A stretch of 64,000 nucleotides of DNA from Varroa destructor (taxonomy: Eukaryota > Arthropoda > Arachnida > Mesostigmata > Varroidae), in contig NW_019211454.1 in NCBI RefSeq assembly GCF_002443255.2, forward strand, positions 17,451,037-17,515,036. The letters run 5' to 3'. Below, in pieces: positions 1 through 12,479 of this stretch. The first letter of the stretch is position 1; each line of letters opens with the position of its first letter. A program made the translations under genes and the position numbers. The notes beneath the pieces are model-generated. The model made no database searches and was not told the DNA's origin. It was given only the letters and a program-made list of their open reading frames with translations.

Positions 1-489
1 TGTTGGCAGTATCCGAGCGTCGTGGTCTATGTCAGGATCGTGGTCTCGTTCATGATCGCGATTATGCTCATTTTCCTGATCATTAGTTTCCCGTAGGCGG
101 GGCGGTTTCCTCGTGAGCTCTTTAAACTCTTTGAACTGGGCTTTCTTGCCAGGTGGCCCTAGTCGGTCGCCAGACAAATTCGCCCGGGACTTACCATTTT
201 TTGGAAGCATCACGGTGCCACCAGGTATCTGCGGATAGGCAGGCTGACCTCGTGCGCCTCCCGGCGTCGCGGCATCAGATCGGATCCTCTGCGCGATCAG
301 AGCAGACGGCGTTGGCGTTGGCTGCATTCGCGGCTGGGGTTGGGGCCGTGAGCAGAACTCCTCGAACGTCGGCATTTCGGGAGTCTCATAGTTGCATGTT
401 TCCGGACATCGGAACTTCGCCTGTTGTTGTTGTTGTTGCTGCTGTTGCTGCGGCTGCTGCTGCATGTCGATGTCGAATCCCTGACACGG
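1..489 (-). CDS. Best-supported part of the left-edge gene: Gln-rich exon, partial
   Basis: This is the same frame as the larger open segment. A strong pyrimidine tract (about 540-496) followed by CTAAG gives a plausible 3' splice site, with the exon beginning CCG TGT CAG at 489 in phase 0. The translation starts PCQGFDIDMQQQ, continues through a run of Gln, then a Cys-containing patch (FRCPETCNYETPEMPTFEEF) and a Pro/Thr/Gln-rich linker. It ends in a basic and then strongly charged segment at the window edge, still open. Composition suggests an intracellular, largely disordered regulatory protein, but that is inference. No family was recognised. Confidence 0.55.
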
Positions 490-3435
490 CTTAGGTACAA
501 GTAAGACAAGAAGATACAAAAGGCAGTATACAACCGCGTGTTGGAGTCGGAACGCTCGGAGCGTCCCCCGGGCCGCGGCAACCCGTCCATGTGACGTACA
601 CTCTTTGTAACGAGGAGGCTTTTGGCCGTTACACAAGTGTGAATTTGTTGGTAGCGTCAATGATGATGCTCTTGCAGTTGTTGTTACTGTTGTCGACGTT
701 GATTTCTCTGATGAGGATGACTTTCGTATTATTGTTGCTGTTGGTAATTTACCGTCGCAGGATGATTCTTTTGTTGTTGTTGTGCTCGTCACCTCCTTTC
801 TTAGTGATATTAAAGCTGGTGGCAGGGCCGGACACGTCGATGAAGGCGGCGGCAAAGACGGAAGCATCAACGACGGAAATGTTGATTTTGCCGGCGTACG
901 CTTGTCGAACAAATACCTACACTGAACATTCGTTGCTCGACAAACATTTGACGAACTATTGGATGACGAAATGCTCGAACTGTTGTCTAAGCTGAACGAC
1001 TGCGTTTGGCCGCTTGCTGATCGTCGCGACAAAAGCGTGCTATCGATAGGCAGCGCATCACCAGTCGCCTCAACGCTGTTGTTAACATTAACGTGATTGC
1101 TGGCTGACGACGCTTTTGTTAATGTTGTTAGTACGACATGAGTTTTTAAATACGGAAAAAAGACGTCGTGACTGACAGCTAAAGCAGAAGACAGCAAGTG
1201 ACTAACAGGTTGTCGTTCCTTATCATTACCGATGCATTGCTGCTGCTGCCGCTGCTGATTTCGGTGTATCGGGTTTTCCTGCCGCTTTCGCTGGTTTCGT
1301 TGGCAAATTTTTGCTGATCGAAAATATGGCCACTGACCTGCTTCGTCATGCTGTTGCTGTCGTCTTCTGAGGCGTACATTTGAAGAAATCGCTACGTAGT
1401 ATTGGAGTAACGCTGGTATTCCTTTTAACATTGACGAAGATACTGACGCGTGCATTGTCGAATGATTTCGACGATAATAGCAATAATAGTAGTTGTAGTT
1501 GTAACAGAAACTCTTTTGGGAACACGCGGCCGACACTGGAACTTCGATCACGGTCGTTGTTTGATACTTTTTGCTGCTCCAGCTGTTGTTGCTGTTTAGC
1601 CTTTGAATTTGTTGGTGTTTCGATCCCCGCTCGGTCTCTGACTTTGATGGCGGTGATGGACCCGGCCACGGACTCGGTCGGGAGACCCACGACAGTCTGC
1701 GAGCCCACGAGACACGCGCGGTTGCGCTCGGAAAATATCGATGGTTTGCTGAACTTGGTCGAACGAAGCGACGTCGGGACGGTGACGACATTGGTGGCGC
1801 CGGCGCTGCTTTCTTTTGTCGTGATTTTGCACATTTCTGTCGTACTTTTGCTATGCTTATGACAATGATAGGTTCGATTTGTTTCGGAACACTGATAGGT
1901 GTTTGAGGTCGGATAAGCATTCGCGAGTCTTGACAGTTCCGCAGAGTCCACAAATGCCGTAGCATGAGTAGCTCTTGCACCGTTTCGTCCGTTAGATGAT
2001 TTTTCGGGTGACAATCGACGCAATTGAAGTGCTCGTTGAGTATTTTCTTTTGACAACCCAGGTCGTGCCTGTCCTTCGTCGAAACACAGACTCCACGCAG
2101 GCTCGGGTAGCGGCTCGACGGCATTTGATGATGGAACCATGTAGGCCGTCCAGGTCGAATACTGTGTTGACGATAGTGTCCATGCCGGTGGCATGTGTCG
2201 CGACGATCGACCGATTGATATTTTTCGATGTCTGCCGCCATTGTCACTTGCTGCATCAACAGAGATTCTTCGCCATGGTCGTGATTGCTCGTCACTGCTT
2301 CCACTTCTGGCCATAATAGCGCGCCGTCGTGATTCGCGATCCGAGAAAAAGTTGTGGTATTCTCCGGGACCGTTTCCGGTACTTTCGATCCCGGGTTTAT
2401 TTTCGAGTTCGTCCACGTTTTTCTTTTTATCTGCTTCCTCGTTGTCACGTTTCTCTTCATCCACCATTTCCGCCTCCAATTCACTGGCTGTACCGTTTTG
2501 TCGTCGTTCGCTACCTGTATCAACTTCGTTTGCCACCCTCGCGTTAAGGGGCTGCTCCCCTTTCGTGGAGGGGCGCAAATTCCTGATCCCGTACGCCATG
2601 TGGTGGCGCCAACACTGGCAGACTTGACGCATTCGACATTCGCGTGTTCGCTCCTCACGTTCGAGCTGACCAAACTGACGGTACCGTTGGCTACGTTGAC
2701 CACTGTGGCGCTGCAAGCCGCTGCCTTCTTCTCTTCGTCGTTTCCGTCTTCTCGTTTCTGTTTGTTTTTCCGCTGACTGCTGACTCTGGCGGCGACAACA
2801 ACAACAGCTCTCTGTTGTATTTTGTTGATGCTGCTCATATTGAGCGACGGGGCGGTATATGGAAAACAGGAGGGGTATCCGATATAGTGTCGGGCTACCC
2901 CACATTGTCGAACCGCTTGAAGAGCGAGCGCGTCAGGCCTAAGGCTCGATAAATGTGGCTGAAGAGGCAGCGGGAGCGGCGACGGTGTTGACGGCGATCG
3001 TGTGGCAGCACTGAAATAGGATGCTCTTGGACAGTCGCGTGTATTGCTGCGGGCCACCTGAATCGTGCACGGGAACTGTAGCTGGCGCTGCTGCTGCTGC
3101 TGCGTGGCTGCTGTCTTTGTTGTTGTCGTTATTGGCGACGACGAGACTAGCGACAATTTTATCAGTGGCGGCTTCTCGCTGGTGACGTTGGTAGCAGTGG
3201 TGAAGTTGTCGGTCGTGGCAAGCGCTGTGGGCCAGTACTGTAGGCCCAACGAGCGCTCGAAGGCGGCCTGCACGGCGCTGGCCTCCAGTGCGCGCCTTAA
3301 CCGCCATCGCCGATGTGACCGCGTCGGCCTATTCGGCCGCTCCCGACGACCGCCCACTATCAGCGGGCGCTCGCGGTTTGCCCGCTTTCCCGCTGTCGTT
3401 GCCGCATCCACTCGGTCACTGTGCGACGCGTAGCG
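1..3435 (-). CDS. Large unrecognised low-complexity protein, partial (runs off the left edge)
   Basis: Read on the minus strand from 3435 to 1, one frame has no stop for 1145 codons; an in-frame TAA lies at 3438-3436. The first in-frame ATG is at 2838-2836 (MSSINKIQQ), but the translation upstream already looks coding (stretches such as ALEASAVQAAFERSLGLQYW and TTATNVTSEKPPLIKLSLVS), so an upstream spliced exon is likely. The product is rich in Ser, Thr, Arg, Pro and Gln. It holds a Gln run at 465-424, a Ser/Thr-rich middle part and a charged His/Asp/Arg-rich end (NEHNRDHERDHDPDIDHD). A hydrophobic stretch (AVVYCLLYLLVLLV) lies at 537-496. That stretch is also a pyrimidine tract followed by CTAAG at 494-490, so it could instead be the end of an intron with an exon starting at 489, phase 0. 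A second minus frame is open at 2905-1346. I recognise no domain and assign no function. That the segment is coding is inferred from its length; the exon borders are unknown. Confidence 0.6.
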
Positions 3436-4449
3436 TTACCCCTTTGCGCCGTCCGTCTCCCAGCCGCGCGGCCACAGACGTTTCGAATTCCGAAAATAGA
3501 GCCAGTGGTTACTGTTAATTGGGCTGAGACCGCTGCTCGTGCTGTTGCTGGTGACGCTAATGGTAATGGCTGCGACGAGCTTACTGAAGTCGCCACCGCC
3601 AACGAAGTCAACTCGTGGTCGAATCAGAATCAGTCATCAGATAAGAATCTCTCTGAGAATTAGCCACCTGTCATTTACTAGGTATCCTTTAAATAAATAA
3701 GGATCAGCTAAATCATCCGGACCGTGTGGATCCCTTCAAGCCGTACTGATTATCGGTGTCGAACGACGGTTTACGCGAAGCGGTGAACTGGGAGCCGCGG
3801 GCCAAACAGCAACAGCAGTGAGAAAAGCGACCAATTCCAAAGGCTATAAGATCCCGAACACTATAAGCATCACGGCGACCAGCACAACTAGAGCGCCCAA
3901 TCATCAATCGAATTTCTACTCTTATTATAAATAATATCACGAATAGGATAATTCTCTGTGGCGCCTGTTTCTCTTTCCTATAGTCGTGAACATTCAATGC
4001 CCTTTTCGTTGATCCAGCAAAAATTATGCCCCATATATGTTAGCCAGTTGATCAGGTGGGCATTATTCAGCGCTAAGCAGTCGTCAGTGGTCGAGGGACA
4101 CTCGATGTCCGGGTAGCACTTGGCCACGATTTTTCATTCAGCACTCTCGGTATTCCTATCCTGTCCTAGCCGGCTCGTTTTGTTATTAGCTTAGAGCTGG
4201 CTTCTGTTCCGTACGTTCTTCCGTTCAGTTGGTTTCGTCGTATCAACCATTTGGCCCTGCTTTGTACCTCTGAGCGCCCTGGGCCCTGCGCGGCCTCCTG
4301 GCCGCCTCGGCTACACGACGACCAGACCCAATGCAGCACTATCAGTGTAATTACACTGTATCCACGCACGAATCAAGCGAACAGCGTATGATGGTAGCGG
4401 TACGTTGGTCCATCAAAGCGTAGGCGAACCCCGACTCGACACTGCTGTT

Positions 4450-4851
4450 TCAATGGATGGCGCACGCGGTGGTTCCTACTGCCGCCATTTCCTGTTCGAC
4501 GCGCGCGCTAATATCACCACAAACACAAATACTAAGCACCGTTAACGCAACAAGGGGCACGGGACTAATGTGATAACGACAGCGACGTACAAATTGCGAA
4601 GATCGAAAGTGGCAACCGCGCACAGATCTGTCACCGGAGCTGTGTAATGACAAGGATTTAGACAGCGTCTTGGGGTGCCTCGTTGAATTTCTCGTCGCAT
4701 AGGGCGAACAGCACGATATTGTAGAAGATAAAAGTGAGGATTTCGATAACGACGACGTTGAGGTGTAGGGCGATGCGCACACTGGCGGCACTATGATTTC
4801 ACTGGCTACGCTCCTTTTGTACACAACTGCTGCGATCCCCATCACATGCAC
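4450..4851 (-). CDS. Possible small Ser/Cys-rich reading frame, hypothetical
   Basis: An ATG frame of 133 codons begins MHVMGIAAVVYKR. It runs through a Ser-rich centre and a hydrophobic patch (PLVALTVLSICVCGD), and ends EMAAVGTTACAIH before TGA. The frame is open upstream to about 4880. Codon use looks plausible (many G/C third positions in places), and it is on the same strand as the gene at 1-3435. It could therefore be an upstream exon or leader reading frame. I see no known domain, and chance openness cannot be excluded at this length. Confidence 0.2.
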   Translation of the reverse strand: MHVMGIAAVVYKRSVASEIIVPPVCASPYTSTSSLSKSSLLSSTISCCSPYATRNSTRHPKTLSKSLSLHSSGDRSVRGCHFRSSQFVRRCRYHISPVPLVALTVLSICVCGDISARVEQEMAAVGTTACAIH

Positions 4852-5487
4852 TCCGGTCGGCCCCTCACAGCACCACGATCACTTCATTCACCTCTATTAC
4901 GAACGCACACAGACCCTTCCAGATACTCTATCACCTATAGACAACAGAATGGTGCGACGATGGAATCGTACATGGCCGGACTCTCCGCTCTTGCTATTCG
5001 GTCGTTTTACTTGTTGGCTACGATCTCAAGCGGTTTCAGTTTGAGTCCTGCGTTTTGGACCTGTTCTTAGTCGGTGGACTTCAATCAACCTAGCCGACAG
5101 CGGCGGTAGTAATCGTGCTATGAGCAGCAAGCCAACGCTGTCAGAGGCAACGCAAGCCAGGGGCAAGCCAGGCCGTACTCAGGCCAAAGCCAGCCCAAAT
5201 GCTGGCCGAACTCGAAGCCAGAGTCTCGACGGACGAACGGACAGAGGAGACTGCTCGGTCAGTTTCCGTCGTCTGGAGAATGCTGCTTCCTGCCGCAAGC
5301 TGCCCACGAGTCGACGGGGCCTCACCACAACGAACTAACCCACCAGCGAGCGACTAACACCGACCAATCGCACCAGCCAACGGCAGCAGCAGCAGCACTC
5401 ACAGCTCGCCACGGCGTTCAGCGCTCAACAACCTCAACCAGCGCTCAGCAGCAGCCAGCTACCGAGCCAGCCAGCCAGCGCTCTTCA

Positions 5488-5547
5488 ACAGCAGCAGCAG
5501 CAGCACCACCGCCACCACCACCACCACCACCACCACCACCACCACCG
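5488..5547. repeat. CAG then CAC trinucleotide repeat
   Basis: A short CAG run merges directly into about a dozen CAC/CCA triplets. Flanking DNA to 5690 carries further imperfect CAG, CAT and ATC triplets. Read on the minus strand, the CAC part would give poly-Trp, which is not a credible protein, so this is treated as a repeat. Confidence 0.9.
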
Positions 5548-8500
5548 CTTCTCCTCAGCAGCAAGCTGCGATACTAGCATCAGCATCATCATCATTGCTA
5601 CGGACAGCATCATCAGCATCAGCAGCAGCAACAGTAGCATCATCATCAACAGCATGATCATCAAGACCATAATCATCATCATTGACAGCAGCGGCATCAG
5701 CACCACCCATACTCTCCCCTGTCTTTTACTGTCCTCCATAATACGGCATTTAGCCGTGGTAGTGTGACGGTAGTGGCAACGGCGGTGGTGGCAGCGGCAG
5801 CGGTGGCAGCGGCGGTGGTGGCAGCGACGGCGGGCATTAGCAGCCTCGGCAGCGCCACTAGCGGGGGCAGCAGCGGTGCCTCGATATGGCGCCGCTGCAA
5901 AGAGGGCGCTGTTCTGCTTGTTGGCAACATGGCTGACGGAGGAATGGACGGGCGGACATGTCGACAAACAGACAAACTGATAGGCTAACTAACGAACGCG
6001 GGAAGTCGAAATGGACGGACTCGAAGAGGGCAACCGAAGAGATGGAGGGCCGATTGCTGCTCCTGTTAGTTGGAATAGCTACCAGAATAGGGTGCTTCGA
6101 CCAGAGAGCGGGCGGCATTGGCAGCGGTCACCGCCACGCCGACGGCAGCGCTAAAGCCAGTTCGACGGAAATGCTAGCGAATGGCGGGCCTACTAAACCC
6201 GAGGTGCTTGGGCGGCTTATGAAACAGCGAGGAGCACGAAGGAAGGGGCTCCGCTATCACATCCTCCTCCACCCGCCACTACCGCTGCTAACGGAAAAGC
6301 TTAGTCGCTTACTTACCACCACCTTTGTCATCAAGTTCCTAGCCTTGCCCCCTCCATTGCTCCTGCTAAACCATATACATTGTGTGCTATAACTGTGCTC
6401 GTATAAGCTGGTCTACGTTTGTATGGTACGATTGCTACCAGGAGCATTCGGTTTGTGTCGAAGAAGCACGGCTATATTACCTCCGTGCCCAAAAAAAGGA
6501 AGCAAAGAGAAAAAATGAAAGAAAGACTAGATAGGCGGGAACAAGAGAAGGAAAGAAGGGAAGAGAGAACACTCGAATCAGTCGACAGCCAGACAGCGCT
6601 GCATGCACTTGGCCCTCAATTACCACTGCCAGTAGCAGTGAGAGACTAGTCAAGTACAAAATACCCTCACCCTCGCTAGTGTTCAGCAGCACGCCAGTGG
6701 TACTCGTGGCAGCCCGGTTTCAGTTGAAATTGAGTCTCTTCTTTTCATCCTCGTTGTCTTTTATTTGCCCTCTCCCTTTCCTCTATCTGACACAAAGCGA
6801 AAATTCAGCCTTCATGGCGAAGTCCGCAGGCCGCGCCTCCCTTGTCTACCAACTACGCTCATCGTCCCCGTTGAATCGTTACTGTATATTCCGTCAGCCA
6901 GCCAGCCAACCTGCCTGCCAGCGTGCCTAGATATGCAACAGGCAAACCAGCGCGTTGTCGGATGCACGCCTTAGTTTGCCCTTGTCCTCACCCTCAAGCG
7001 CGCGTTCTACTCTACCGGATCGGTGGTCGTTGCCACCCGCTGGCTGTGTGCCGACTTTGTGTGTGCTCATATCAGCGGCAGAGCCTTGTGTGCCCTCCCT
7101 CGCGCTTCGACCCTCACTCGATTCTCCGCTCAAAGAGCTCCAAACGGAGGCAGAACTATGGTCCACTAAGAACAATTTAGCCGGTTGCTTGTCAGCTCGA
7201 ACTTGCCTTCCGACGCGCCATCCGCAGCATAACACGAGGCCAACCCAACGAAGACACAGCACGAAGACAGCACGGCAGAGCCAGCAGCTAGCAGATAGAA
7301 ATACCAGCAGCAGCACCAGCAGTAGTAGCGAACGGTGCAGGCATGATACGTTCCTCGGCCTATTTTAACCATCTCAGAAAATCCAATAGTAACCCGATGG
7401 CTGTGGCAATTGGTGGTGTTAAACTTCAGCGACAACATCGTGAAGCTGCTGCTACTGCTGCTGCCGCTGCCCGTAGTGGGCAGTAAAAGGAAAGGGCATG
7501 CCTGTGTTAGCCCGTGTGAACGCGTTTGAGTGTCGCATTCAGTGTCACTATTTTGCCTCCTGTCCGTCGCGTTTTCCATACCTCTCAGTTTTTTCTCTCT
7601 TTCCCTTTGTTTCTCACACTCATGCATGAGCTCCACAAATGTTGCTCTCTCAGTTATCCTTTGATTGTCGCCTAGTTGCCCCTTTGACTATGGCTATGCT
7701 CGCCGCCCACGTTTCTCGGAAATCGTTAGTATCTCCTTCCCGTTTCAGAGGTCTCCCCCCATACTTACTTTTTGCGCGTGACAACATCTGGGAACCTCCT
7801 CGTCCACTAGGCGGCTGTCGTAACAGCACCGGCGGTAACGCTCGCTACCCTCATAGCAGAGCTGTGCTCCTGCCATAGTCCCATAGAATGGTCTTACTCG
7901 TTGACCGATCCATTGCTTGCACTCCGTTAACAGCTTCGTTCTCCTTCTTGATTTTGCTCTTCCGCCGTTCCGTCCTAAACCGATGTCTGTCAAATAAGTT
8001 CAACCTCCTAGAAAATCACAGCAGTCCTAGCTAGTAGACCAAGTCGATACGATGTTGTTTACCTATGCGATACTGCCTGGCTTAGCTTAGTGGCTCGTTC
8101 ATGTTCTCTTTTTCGTCGGCAGCCACCTTCACGTCTTGCTAACCAGCAAACGCTCATATAGCTTTATACGATACTATTACGATACTACTAATTCTAACCC
8201 AAACCCACTTAAACTGTGGAACTGCAGCCAGCTTGCTTGCAGTCGCTTACTGCTAGGCACTTGCGACCATAGTTGACAAAGCAGCAAGTGAATCAAAAAA
8301 CAGAGGATGATACAGCTGTCTGCCCCGGCGGCGACGATGATAGACCAGCTGGAGCCTCACAAAGACATGGAGTGCCACGCCGTCCTCTGTTTGCGCCAGC
8401 GCGCTACCAACATCGAGATCAGACCGTCCCGTTGTCAATACTGAGGGTTATCTTGGTTGATACGGTGGAGCACAGTGGTGCTGTTCATGGGACGTAAAAA

Positions 8501-10421
8501 GTGAGCGTAACTCCGACAAAAAGTAGTAAGATGACAAAGGCCGATAACAGATGCTACAAGAAACGGACCTGAGGCGAGCTTCTGACGTGGACCGCCAACC
8601 AAAATCGAAGTTAGGCCATAAACCTGCGTCGTATACTGTATTATACCCTAACGTACGCTAAATTAGAAAATATACAAGAAATAGATACAGATAAAAATAA
8701 GTAAGCTAATAAAAATTTCGCATTTTCAGGTATCGCTAGAGTTTAGAAAAATCTGACCTATTTTTCTTTCACATAAGGAAACGTGAATGACAAGAACGAC
8801 TTGTAATAGAAATTCAAGAAATGCGCGCCGTCGTGAGAAGCTCAGAAAATCATAATAAAGCTCGGAAAGTTATTAAATAAAATTATAAGGGCAAATAAGC
8901 TAACACGACATATTTAACTTCTATTTTCTGGAAGCTATACTTTCAGTCTTTGTTACTCTTTTCGCTTCCATCATAAATAAGGACGGCAACTCTTTACGCT
9001 AGGGGCCGCTATTTTTACGAATCACTTCGATAACAAAGTCACACAGAGGTGAGCAATTAGTGACAGGCCAGTGGAAATTTACCCGCCTTGTACTAGAGCC
9101 ATTTTCTCGAGGTCTCAGCATGTCCAGTTATTTTGTCTTTTGTTACTATGTCGCGGAGCTTTTCCTCGCTTTGGCTCCCTAAGCCCTCACACTGCCTTGT
9201 TATGTATGCTATAACGCATTTGTATACTTTTTCCACTCAGGCCTAACATCCCCTGGCTTCTACGATTTTGGCTTTATTCTGAGCAGTTGTGGCAGTAAAA
9301 ATACTATAGTGCAAACCGTTCAAGCTGTAGCAATAGCTATCGTCACTCATTTATGGAAATGCTTCTACTTGGTCCAACTGTAGAACCATGCGCAGTGGTC
9401 AGGAGAACGCCTTCGCGACTCTCGCTACGTACTGCTCGGCCAAGACTTCAATAACCTATTCTCGTAATATATCCTGCCCCCCTGCTTCATTTTAGACGAA
9501 ACTCATACTAGCTTAACGGGAATAGGCTCACATATCCTACGGATTCCGCTATTGGATTTCCCCCAAGTTGCGCTTATCACCTTCCAGGTTCTAGTCCCTG
9601 AGGTTCTTCCACATTTCGGAAAATGAATTCCTAAGGTGCTGTTACTGTCAGAGCCTCACCTGAAGCGGTCAGGCTGCGATTTCCGAGTTAACTCGTTTAC
9701 AACTCACACCATTCAGCAGGGGCGGTGGCATAGAGGTGTAGTTAGGTATCGATTTGGTTTCGTTTGCGCCTAGTTAGGGTACATTTTCTGCGGCCCAATT
9801 CCTTGACAAGCTCTTAAAACGGACAGAATGGTCAACAATTTTCGAATGTGAAAAGGGGTCAGCGTTAGCTAACAATGCGCCGGTATATGGACCTCTTTTG
9901 TTAAAAAGCACAAGTTCAGAGTTCATTGATGAAAACAAACACTAACGCCCCTGAAGCCCGCATGTGAACCAAGCAATAGGGGATGCGACGCAAGAATTTG
10001 ACTAGTGAGATCCGCGACGGACGAGTCCCGGAAAAAGTGAAGTATCGATAACAGAAACAAGTTATACCGCAAAGCGTTTATTCGTTTCGCGTTAGTTCGT
10101 TTTGTTTTTTTCCGCTCCATTCGTGAACCTCTTCCGAGCCCCTCCACAGTCGCTCCCAGCGAATAGGAGCACAGTCGACTGGGTGAGCAATGGCAAAGGC
10201 AGGAAATACCATAAGCTTTGTTTCTACATCAAAATATTCATACGTAATGCTTTACGTATGTGTCTTTGCACGTCCTTTATTACTTTCTCGCTGGAGTGCA
10301 GTGCACCCCATATTGTGCTCCTAGGCTGCTTTTCTTTACGTACGCGAACTGCATCAAAATAGACGACACGGATGAGATTTGTATTTATTGGTACAAGGGA
10401 AAGCTGGAGTAACTCAGTGAT

Positions 10422-10604
10422 TTGCATGTATCGCCTCTACGATTGTCCTATGGTAGTATATTACAAAACATACGAATGTCAGCAGATGCATCCAACTGCA
10501 ATAGGACTCTTGTATTGTGTATCTTGTTTTTTGACCTGTTGCAAGCTTTCGATTCGATCATTAGCAAGATGTACGCATACATACACGTAGTGGGCATAGG
10601 ATAA
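10422..10604 (+). mobile_element. Probable fossil of a non-LTR retrotransposon reverse transcriptase
   Basis: A 60-codon plus-strand frame contains FFDLLQAFDSI (10530-10559), followed by a Met-Tyr-Ala pattern and VVGIG. This matches the established motif A of non-LTR (LINE-like) reverse transcriptases: a catalytic Asp in a D-L-x-x-AFD-S-I setting, with a helix ending in a Gly-Ile about 13 residues later. The preceding ILQNIR segment sits where the family has its IL-containing helix. The frame stops just after GIG, no ATG-initiated protein is present, and the FADD motif is not found next to it. It would be a short decayed fragment, not an active element. The call rests on about ten residues. 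Confidence 0.4.
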
Positions 10605-12295
10605 CCGTGTTGGCCTTTAAGTTTCCGCTCTTTACCGAGATCGTTGTTTTGAATAACGGAATAAGGTGTTCTTACATTTATCTAGTAATCAGTATTATAA
10701 TGGGAGCTACTGCTGCTGTTGCAACAGCCACTGCGGTTCGGTTAACTCAATCTAATGGTGTTAATGATACGTTTACAATATTTTAGCAGTTCATGCAACG
10801 GTCATATGAACGGTAGTACTGTGCTATAATTATCGTATAACATTATATACAAAATTACATTATATTTTACATTACCTACATAATTTACATTAACGGACTG
10901 TGTACATCTCTGGGTATCAAAATATGGCTGTTATGTTTAATCTTTTGGTTCGGGCTGTTTCAACTCTCGGCTGACTTTTATCGAAGAGTGGAAAAATGTG
11001 ATCTCTTACCATATCAGATATACCACGGATTACTTGAATAATACAGTTTACATGGCGGATGAACAAGTGGACTGGTTTTCTGTCTATACAACATCTGAAT
11101 GTGGCTCTCTAAAAAAACCGGTCCAGCATTCATTTAATGACTTCTTTATCTTAGCATAAATAAATATGAAGATCAAAGTTGAGTTTAGACATAATGGTAA
11201 TTCTTAGAATTGGCTGCAAGCATGTATGCAGGATTTAAAGCGTGTTTACACTAGTTTTAATGGAGAGGATCACATCGTTAGCCTAACACAGCATCGAGCT
11301 TCCGTTAAAGTAATATGGATCGCCGTCGTTATCGTTTTAAGCCATAAGCAAAAATGTCAAATTCTATCTAAAAGCACCTCCCTTATATCGAGGATAAAAA
11401 TACTAAATGGAAAGGACCTGAGACAAGGTATTTGAGGCAGGCTCAATAGGCATGTTTTGGTATAATAGAGGGTATTATTCATTTTGATATAAAAGTTTGA
11501 TAGCTCCTAACAGTGTTTATGGAGCATTGATCCATTCCCAGTTTGATAGATTTCCTAGTTGAGAAATCGCGATAAATTCTGTCAAAAGCATTGGGAAAAA
11601 TCGAAGTAATGACGTATTTCTCGTGCTGATTTAGGAATGACGTCCTGTTAAAGGTCATCGGAACAGGGTGTTATTATTCGCTTCGTGAATTTACGCTCAA
11701 AAAGATTGTCTCAATAAGTCATAACATAGTCGACTTGAAATATATAAACAGGCTATAAAATTGGACTACCCGAAGGTAATTACCTATTAAGAACTTAGCG
11801 TCGTCCCTGTGAACTAGCATCACCAGTCGAGCTTTGAAGATATCACGAACAGCTTCATCTTTGAAGTGCGATTATCGTACAGGGGCTATAGGCGAGAGAG
11901 CTACAAGGTTTTCTTCGAAGATAGAGGAATCTTACCAAGAAAATGTAGAAATACTTTTGGCGGAGCCTTTCTTAAACTTACGGACGGTACGGTCGTTACG
12001 GATGATGAGAGGTGGAAACTTAAGAATTAGTTCGCAACTTAGACGCCTACGTTGAGACGCCGCAGAAATTAAAGACAGATGTAAACATACCTTTATGAGC
12101 TTCAACTTTAATTAAATCATTGAGGTTAGAAAGTCATTATCTAATTTTTAAGATGCTACTGCCTCCCTAATTTTTATCTTTCGGCTACCGTGAAACCGAA
12201 ATAACTTCTCCCAGTTCTTAAAACAAAGCGAGTCGATTCTCCGAAAAATCAAAGTTGCCAGGCAATTTTTCTATACTAACCAATAATAATACTAT

Positions 12296-12322
12296 TAATA
12301 TATATATATATATATATATATT
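12296..12322. repeat. (TA)n microsatellite
   Basis: About a dozen uninterrupted TA units in AT-rich intergenic DNA. Confidence 0.9.
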
Positions 12323-12479
12323 ATGGTTACGCATCGCAGCATACGTGACGTACTGCGCAAAAACGTTTATCGAAAAACAAGGAAGTGTATATCGAATAAA
12401 AGTATAAAACAATAGGTTGGATGGCAGATAGGCTGTGGGATGAACCAACAAGTGTGGTAGACAACAACGGTAGATAAAG

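Larger units (their letters stand above)
3436..8500. other. CAG/CAC-rich region upstream of the left-edge gene; no proven exon
   Basis: This stretch is GC-richer than the DNA to its right. It carries imperfect CAG, CAC and CAT runs (5340-5690) and short open segments on both strands. Some look protein-like: minus 4851-4450 (133 codons) and plus 5120-5338 (72 codons, Ser/Arg-rich). None has both convincing splice sites and a recognisable family. Lying upstream of the minus-strand gene at 1-3435, it is a reasonable place for that gene's 5' exons, leader or promoter. That is inferred from position only. Confidence 0.3.

Noticed and set aside
5120..5338. 72-codon plus frame, Ser/Arg-rich (MSSKPTLSEATQARGKPGRT)
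   Set aside because: Looks protein-like but is short, has no family and no splice support, and lies in a repeat-rich stretch where chance open frames are common.
5485..5967. 160-codon minus frame with poly-Trp, poly-Cys and poly-Met/Leu
   Set aside because: It is the translation of CAC/CAG/CAT triplet repeats; the composition is not that of a protein.
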